From positions 4,510,001 through 4,574,000 of the forward strand of contig NC_089829.1 of NCBI RefSeq assembly GCF_035046505.1: DNA of 64,000 nucleotides, written 5' to 3'. The stretch's first letter is position 1. Each line of letters opens with the position of its first letter. The notes below the pieces were generated by a model. It searched no databases and had not been told where the DNA came from. It saw nothing but the letters and a program-made list of their open reading frames with translations. Positions 58,953-64,000 of this stretch are shown piece after piece. Source of the DNA: Tiliqua scincoides. Taxonomy: Eukaryota > Chordata > Lepidosauria > Squamata > Scincidae. A program made the translations under genes and the position numbers.

Positions 58953-61218
58953 TCCGGCGCTGTCCACCACCACCTTCCTCCTTTTTTGTTGCTCTTCAGT
59001 TCTAGGAGACTCCACCACAAACCACTCCATTGCTCCCAAGGACCCACGGCCTGAGCAGACTGCTCAGGCCTGTTAGAGCTGACCAACGCACCCTGACCCT
59101 CCCACCGTGTGTCTTGCTTTCTCTCGCCTTGCCCCCTCCCCTCAAAAGCTCGGGGTCTCTAGGAATGTAGCTAGCATCTCTCACCTAACCCTGCAGTGAC
59201 TGGATTCTTTTTTTTACTCTGTAAGGAATCACCATGTGCTCTCTCTCTCCTTGTGTCATCTCGTCGGAGGGACTTGGACAGCTCCATGGATAGCGCAAGG
59301 CTAGATTCCTTGTTTTCTGAATTTTATTTTTGGCCCTGTGCTATGCCTCCAGCTTTGTTTCTCTCTCCCCCCCCCCCCCCAATGCTTTCTGGAGGAGAAA
59401 AAAATGCCAAGATCATTCATCGGCAAGAGTTAAGCTTCTTGGTTTGGGCTTATGGAGGGGCAGTGGCTTATTTAATCCCTGCCAATCTTGACATATTATC
59501 TCCCCTCCCCTTCAACTCTAGTGCATGTGTAAAGTGGCAGAATGAGGTTACTCTGTAGAAGATTGAAACTTTTTAATATTTTGTAAATACATTGCAATTA
59601 TGTAATTATGTCATTTGTGGTAGTGAAAATGGGAGGGAGGGAACAAACCATGCTAAGATTTAAAAAGAAAAGAAAAGAAAAACAAAAAAAAATTATATAG
59701 AACTCATAACCGCATGATGTAGTAAATTTTTTTTCCAAAACTCCTGGAGCGGAAGCACGGGACGAGGTAGTGGGCGTGGAGAAATGAACGAAGATGCCAT
59801 GGCATTGGATTTGGCTGCCATTGCTCCTGTGGCCCCAGCCCTCTTGACGGGTCTTGTTAGGGGAAAAACGAGACCAAATTGTGACACTACTGCAGAGGTT
59901 GCCTCTATGAACCTCCCTTGGTCCAGCTGCCTGCCCTTATGTACCTGGGACTCTTTGTGCATTTTGTTTCCGGGGCAAACGTGGGTTGGCTTGTGGTGCA
60001 CTGTTTTTAATAAGTCTTTTTGCACAAGCACCGAAGCCCAGCTGCTGCCAAGGCCTGGTGTTTTCTGTCTTCACACTAGTAGGCCCGTGGGTGGCTCGGG
60101 TGATTGTAACGGCAAGTTGCCTGGGCTGCCCATCTGAGCCAGAATGACTTGAATGTGCGTCTTTGGGAGGAGGAGGCTAGGTGGGCTTCCTTGCCAGGAT
60201 CATTCCAGTTTTTTAAAACACTTTTGTTTGTTCCCTCTGGCTCCTTGTACAGTAACTGGGGAGAGGAGGGCATCTTAAGCTTTTTTCACTGTTGGTGTTC
60301 ACACTTACTATGCGCAATTCCTTCCTGGTGAAATTACGGCACAACCAAGACTGCCTTGTGCATCTGCAAGGTCTGGAGCAGGGGGGAGGCAGCACCTGAC
60401 ACACCCTCACCTGGGTGCAGAAAGGACTGGGATGTGGTCTTCTGAAGGTACGGAAAGCAGGTTATGACCCTGTTGGCAGGGGGTGAGCGGTGCGCTTTTC
60501 AGAAGGCAGGTCAGCTCCTCCTGGGTTCAGAGTTCTCCTTTTGCTTTATTACTGGAGGGATTGGATTGGGGGTGGATTTAAGCTAGAGCCTCTTCTGTTT
60601 TTCATCACAGGGTGGATTGCAGCTCTCTGTGCTGCGCAAGCCCAGTTTAGCATGGCCTATGTTTCCTGGAGAGTCTCAGCTTGTCTCCAGCTTCATGGTA
60701 TGACTATGACACAGAGGCCAGTTCCACAGCCTGAGAATTTTTTTTTAGGAGTGGGGGGGTCAGGCAGAGGGGAGAAGAGACCAAGGCTTTTGGAAGCATC
60801 CTCTCACCTTCCTTGGATATGCATCCCCCCAGCTGCATAGTAAACGGCCTAAGCATAGGGGGTTGCTTGGAGGAAAGCTGGTCTTGTGGAGTGCCTTTTA
60901 CACTAGACAGTGGATTGGAAGATGGGGAGGAGGTAGAACCCACACAAACTCAGTTCACTCTTTGGGGTGTTTTTGTTTTTAATGTACAAATGTTAGATTT
61001 CTAAACTGGGCAGGGGAAAGCTAGCTTTCGGCTACTTTTACATGGTAACTTAACTGCTAGTTTTAAGTAAAAACTGGGAAGACTTTTAACTTATGTCTGA
61101 ATTGTCCTGTGTTTTAATGTTGCTGTGTAGAAGACTCTAATTCCTCTCCCTCAGCCCTTTCCATTATTACTGTCACTGTAGCGACTGTATTTTAGACTGT
61201 AAACTGACCCTGATGCGC

Positions 61219-61242
61219 GTGCTCTCTCTCTCTCTCTCTCTC
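61219..61242. repeat. (CT)n microsatellite in the CLSTN1 3' UTR
   Basis: A short pure CT run of about 24 bp upstream of the polyadenylation signal. Confidence 0.9.
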
Positions 61243-61362
61243 TTAAACGCTAATGCTGAAAGGTTGTAAACTTTTTTTCTGATGCAGTTTGTAGCCATCA
61301 TGGGTCTGACATTTCACATGTGTATATTGGTAAATAGGTCAAGTTTGGGAAGTCTGAGCTAC

Positions 61363-61368
61363 AATAAA
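61363..61368 (+). promoter_or_regulatory. CLSTN1: CLSTN1 polyadenylation signal
   Basis: AATAAA sits in ACAATAAATTTC and is followed within 40 nt by a GT-rich element (GATGTTGTCTCTGGGTGTCC). No other canonical AATAAA is seen between the stop codon and this site. Confidence 0.8.
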
Positions 61369-61385
61369 TTTCTGGTTCTAGATGT

Positions 61386-64000
61386 TGTCTCTGGGTGTCC
61401 TCCTTGCAAGGGAAAAAAAATCTGTGGCACTCCTGTTTAATTAACAAGTGTTTTCTGAGCGCAGGTTAAAAAGAGTGTCAGTGTGTCAGATCTGTGATTT
61501 GTGCCAAATTTATATTAAGGCTGTAAGCCTATATTAAGTGATACTGTGTGTGTCCCCATTGATGCAAATGTAACAGATGTGGAAACAGCAGCATCTAGTG
61601 ACAGAACATAGCATTACACCTTTCACTTTGCTTCAGACAAAATGCGAGAGCAGTCCCCATCAACCTTTTCTGCATGCCTTGTCAGGTAACTTAATCCTTA
61701 GGCTAAACTAGAGCCAATTGGCGTAGTGTAGTGCAGTGTGCTCCAAGCTACAGCCTGCAGCCCCTGCATGAATGGAGTTTACTGATCTCTCCCCATGTTT
61801 GCTCTACCCAGCCACTTCCACCTTCTGTTGCTCCTGCAGGCTCTACACCAAGATTTCCTGGCAGACGCCGCGGCAATGACAGCCTCTCTGGCAGCACGGT
61901 AAGCCCCAGTCGCAGAGAGGTCTCCAGTGTGGAGTCTGCTGGTGTGACGGGCTGAAAATTCAGACTTTCCTGCCTTTGCCATGGATTCACTAGGCAGCCT
62001 TAACCAAAGCACTCCTGCTCAAACTTCTCCAGCTACAGTAGGGGGATAATAATGCCTCTTTTCCTTTTATAGGGGGTTGTAAGGACTACATCAAGATGAT
62101 AGCATTTGAAATGCACTTCATAGGTGATTATTTTTAGGATGACTGCACCAGGATCCGGTTGGGATCTGCAAAAAAAATTGGGGAGGAGGAATGAAGCTAA
62201 GGTTGGGACCAGGGTCCTGGGACAGTAGCTGTTTGCAGAAATATCAGAAAGGGAAAAGGACCGCAGATCTCTCTCCTTCAACTTGGCTCATCGGTCTTAC
62301 AGCAGTATCTGGTGTACAAGAAAGAACTAGGACACAGCTTTAAAAAAAATGCTTGTTATATTTTGGCTTCAACAAAGCACTTGAAATAGCATGTAAACAG
62401 TTTTCCTTGCCTCGTAATGTAGTCCTGGGGCTTAAACATGTGATCAAAAGGACAATGCAGAATGAGCCTGTCAAGATCACTGCTCTTTACAGTGACTGGA
62501 TAAATATTAATATTTTTTAAGAAAAGGCTTCGGCACAGTAGTAAGCGTGACTAGTCTCGATCTGCTGTATGCAGAGGTGTGCCTTTTGAAAAGTATAGCT
62601 TCCACCCTCAGTTTCACCTGCAAAGAAACTACACAAGGTTTTGTTCACACTGAAGTTTTTTCCCCTCCTCTGTCCTTTGGTGGACCAAGACAAATCGCTT
62701 GTGTATTGTTCCCTTGGCTGCTGCAGTGTGGATGTCGCAAGGCTACGTTGGGGGTTGCTTTTAATAATGTGGGTGCATCAGTGGAACTCGAGGCTTCTTT
62801 CGTCACCTTTCAGTTCAAGAAGCACAAGGTTCCTCCTGGCTCTAGTACAAAACATCAAATCTGGACAAAACTTGATACCTGCATGCAACTGCTGCTGCTT
62901 TACGGTGCCCCTGCTTTAAGGCCCTGGGCCAAGGGAGGGATTTGCCCATTTGGAAATACATGCCGGTTCAGGAGAATCCTGTCTGTTTTTATGAAGTCCA
63001 AAAGTAGAAATCAGCTCATCAGTTCCTGCTGGAATGAGCAACTCTGAGTCACTTTGCAACCTGACCTAGAAAATTCAAGAGCTGCACTTTAACACACACA
63101 AATAACAGTATCACTGGCCAACTTTTAAACTTGCCCCAACGATCCCTGAAAGGCTTCTCTTGAATTCTTGTATTAAATGTCCATTTCTTCAGCGTTTAAG
63201 TTTACTGTTGAGTTGGAGACACTAGTTAAATAACCAGTACCATGAAGAGGAGGGAAGCAAGGTGACTGTCGGAGTGGGGAGGGGGGGGTATCATGGCCAC
63301 TGACTTCAGTGGTTCTAAGGCTGCCCCAAACTGCGTGTTTTGGACTGGCTCTACCTAATGGCCTTTTCACCATTAGGTACTACAATTAAGTGGATGGGTT
63401 CATGAGACCTTAACTAACTCCAGGCTGTGTTCACTCCAGACCAGATTCCTCCCACTCCACAAACGTGCAAAGAACAGAAGTCTTTTACATTAAGGCAGCA
63501 CCAGTCTCTGTGCCATAATCCTGAGGATCTGTTCTGAAAAGCCATCAGGCACCTGCTGCTAGGCTGCTGTCCACCTCGCAGAAGTATGCCTGCAGGTTCT
63601 TGTAGATGAGGACATGGCCTAGTGTACTGAGATGCTCCCCTAGCCCCTGGTGTAGTTGGAGTAGCAGGTCGGTTTGTTAAACACAAGAAAGAAGTACCAT
63701 CCCATAAGTCCTACTTTTTTCCCCTAAAGAGCCCTGCTCTGTTAGATGCAAAATAGTTTTTTGCACTGGAGAAACTCGTGTTCAAGTCATGAATAAGTAA
63801 AGTGTAGCACGCAGGCCTTGTCCTAGTAAAAGCCTCTCACACATGCCCAAGCCTTCCAAACACAAAACAATTCTGTTGTCCAACGCTAACTTGAGGAGCA
63901 GGTTATTTGTCCCCCGTAGGGAGGAGTGCTGGTTCCTCCACTGTGGGTGAGGCCCACATGAGTCAGGCTCCTCTGCTCTGGCTGACACTGTGAGGCTCTC
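61386..64000. other. downstream flank without a recognised gene
   Basis: After the CLSTN1 end I see one family C hAT remnant (61734-61941) and otherwise unique-looking DNA. In mammals PIK3CD lies tail-to-tail with CLSTN1, so its 3' UTR could occupy part of 62-64 kb on the - strand. No PIK3CD coding exon is visible and the only - strand signal I found is an ATTAAA near 62760. Confidence 0.4.
61734..61941 (+). mobile_element. hAT-type element, family C copy 3 (short, old)
   Basis: It starts CAGTGTGCTCCAAGCTACAG, includes CAGCCACTTCCACCTTCTGT and GGTAAGCCCCAGTCGCAG, and ends GTGTGGAGTCTGCTG. The blocks match 55844-56165; the target duplication has decayed. Confidence 0.6.

Larger units (their letters stand above)
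58953..61385 (+). other. CLSTN1: CLSTN1 3' UTR
   Basis: About 2.4 kb from the stop codon to just after the polyadenylation signal, without a recognisable interspersed repeat, unlike the introns. It holds a C-run near 59370-59384, an AT-rich block at about 59570-59740 and a CT microsatellite at 61219-61242. The 3' boundary is inferred from the AATAAA and the GT-rich DNA after it. Confidence 0.8.

Noticed and set aside
62547-63047. A 166-codon open frame on the + strand
   Set aside because: No recognisable domain, no splice or promoter context, and an unremarkable length for this composition; left as non-coding flank.

Overview
The window is vertebrate nuclear DNA, most likely from a squamate reptile (a lizard). 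One spliced gene, CLSTN1 (calsyntenin-1, alcadein-alpha), runs on the + strand from a GC-rich promoter near 3.0-3.2 kb to a polyadenylation signal at 61363. The rest is intron and flank packed with CR1-clade LINEs, a second LINE family, a Tc1 transposon, many short hAT-type elements with 8-bp target duplications, and tRNA-like SINEs. The squamate assignment is inference from this repeat mix and from the close match of the predicted protein to other amniote calsyntenin-1 proteins as I remember them. Layout: 1-2940 is upstream flank with inverted-repeat elements, a LINE-derived element nested in a CR1 remnant, and a G-rich minisatellite (2433-2945) that abuts the CpG-rich promoter. Exon 1 (3232-3295) holds the start codon and signal peptide. 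Intron 1 (3296-21229) opens with a CAT/CAC satellite and ends with a 2.5-kb CR1 copy on the - strand. Exon 2 (21230-21352) is followed by intron 2 (21353-36357), which carries a second CR1 copy on the + strand, a broken Tc1 element and a 30-nt cassette microexon at 34754-34783. Exons 3-18 lie between 36358 and 58952. The 3' UTR runs to about 61385, and 61.4-64 kb is downstream flank with no recognised coding sequence. I reconstructed 18 constitutive-type coding exons that join in frame with GT-AG introns into 960 codons, or 970 with the microexon. The predicted protein has a signal peptide, two cadherin repeats, an LG/LNS domain, a membrane-proximal region, one transmembrane helix, and a cytoplasmic tail with two WDDS kinesin-light-chain motifs, an NPMETY motif and an acidic stretch. 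Most noteworthy: the microexon; a second in-frame cassette-type exon (48074-48124); two almost identical CR1 copies in inverted orientation flanking exon 2; a fairly young Tc1 copy; a 46-bp LINE-tail insertion with a perfect 12-bp target duplication; and a promoter-abutting minisatellite. I found no evidence for a wholly new gene system; the unusual content is in gene architecture and repeat biology.
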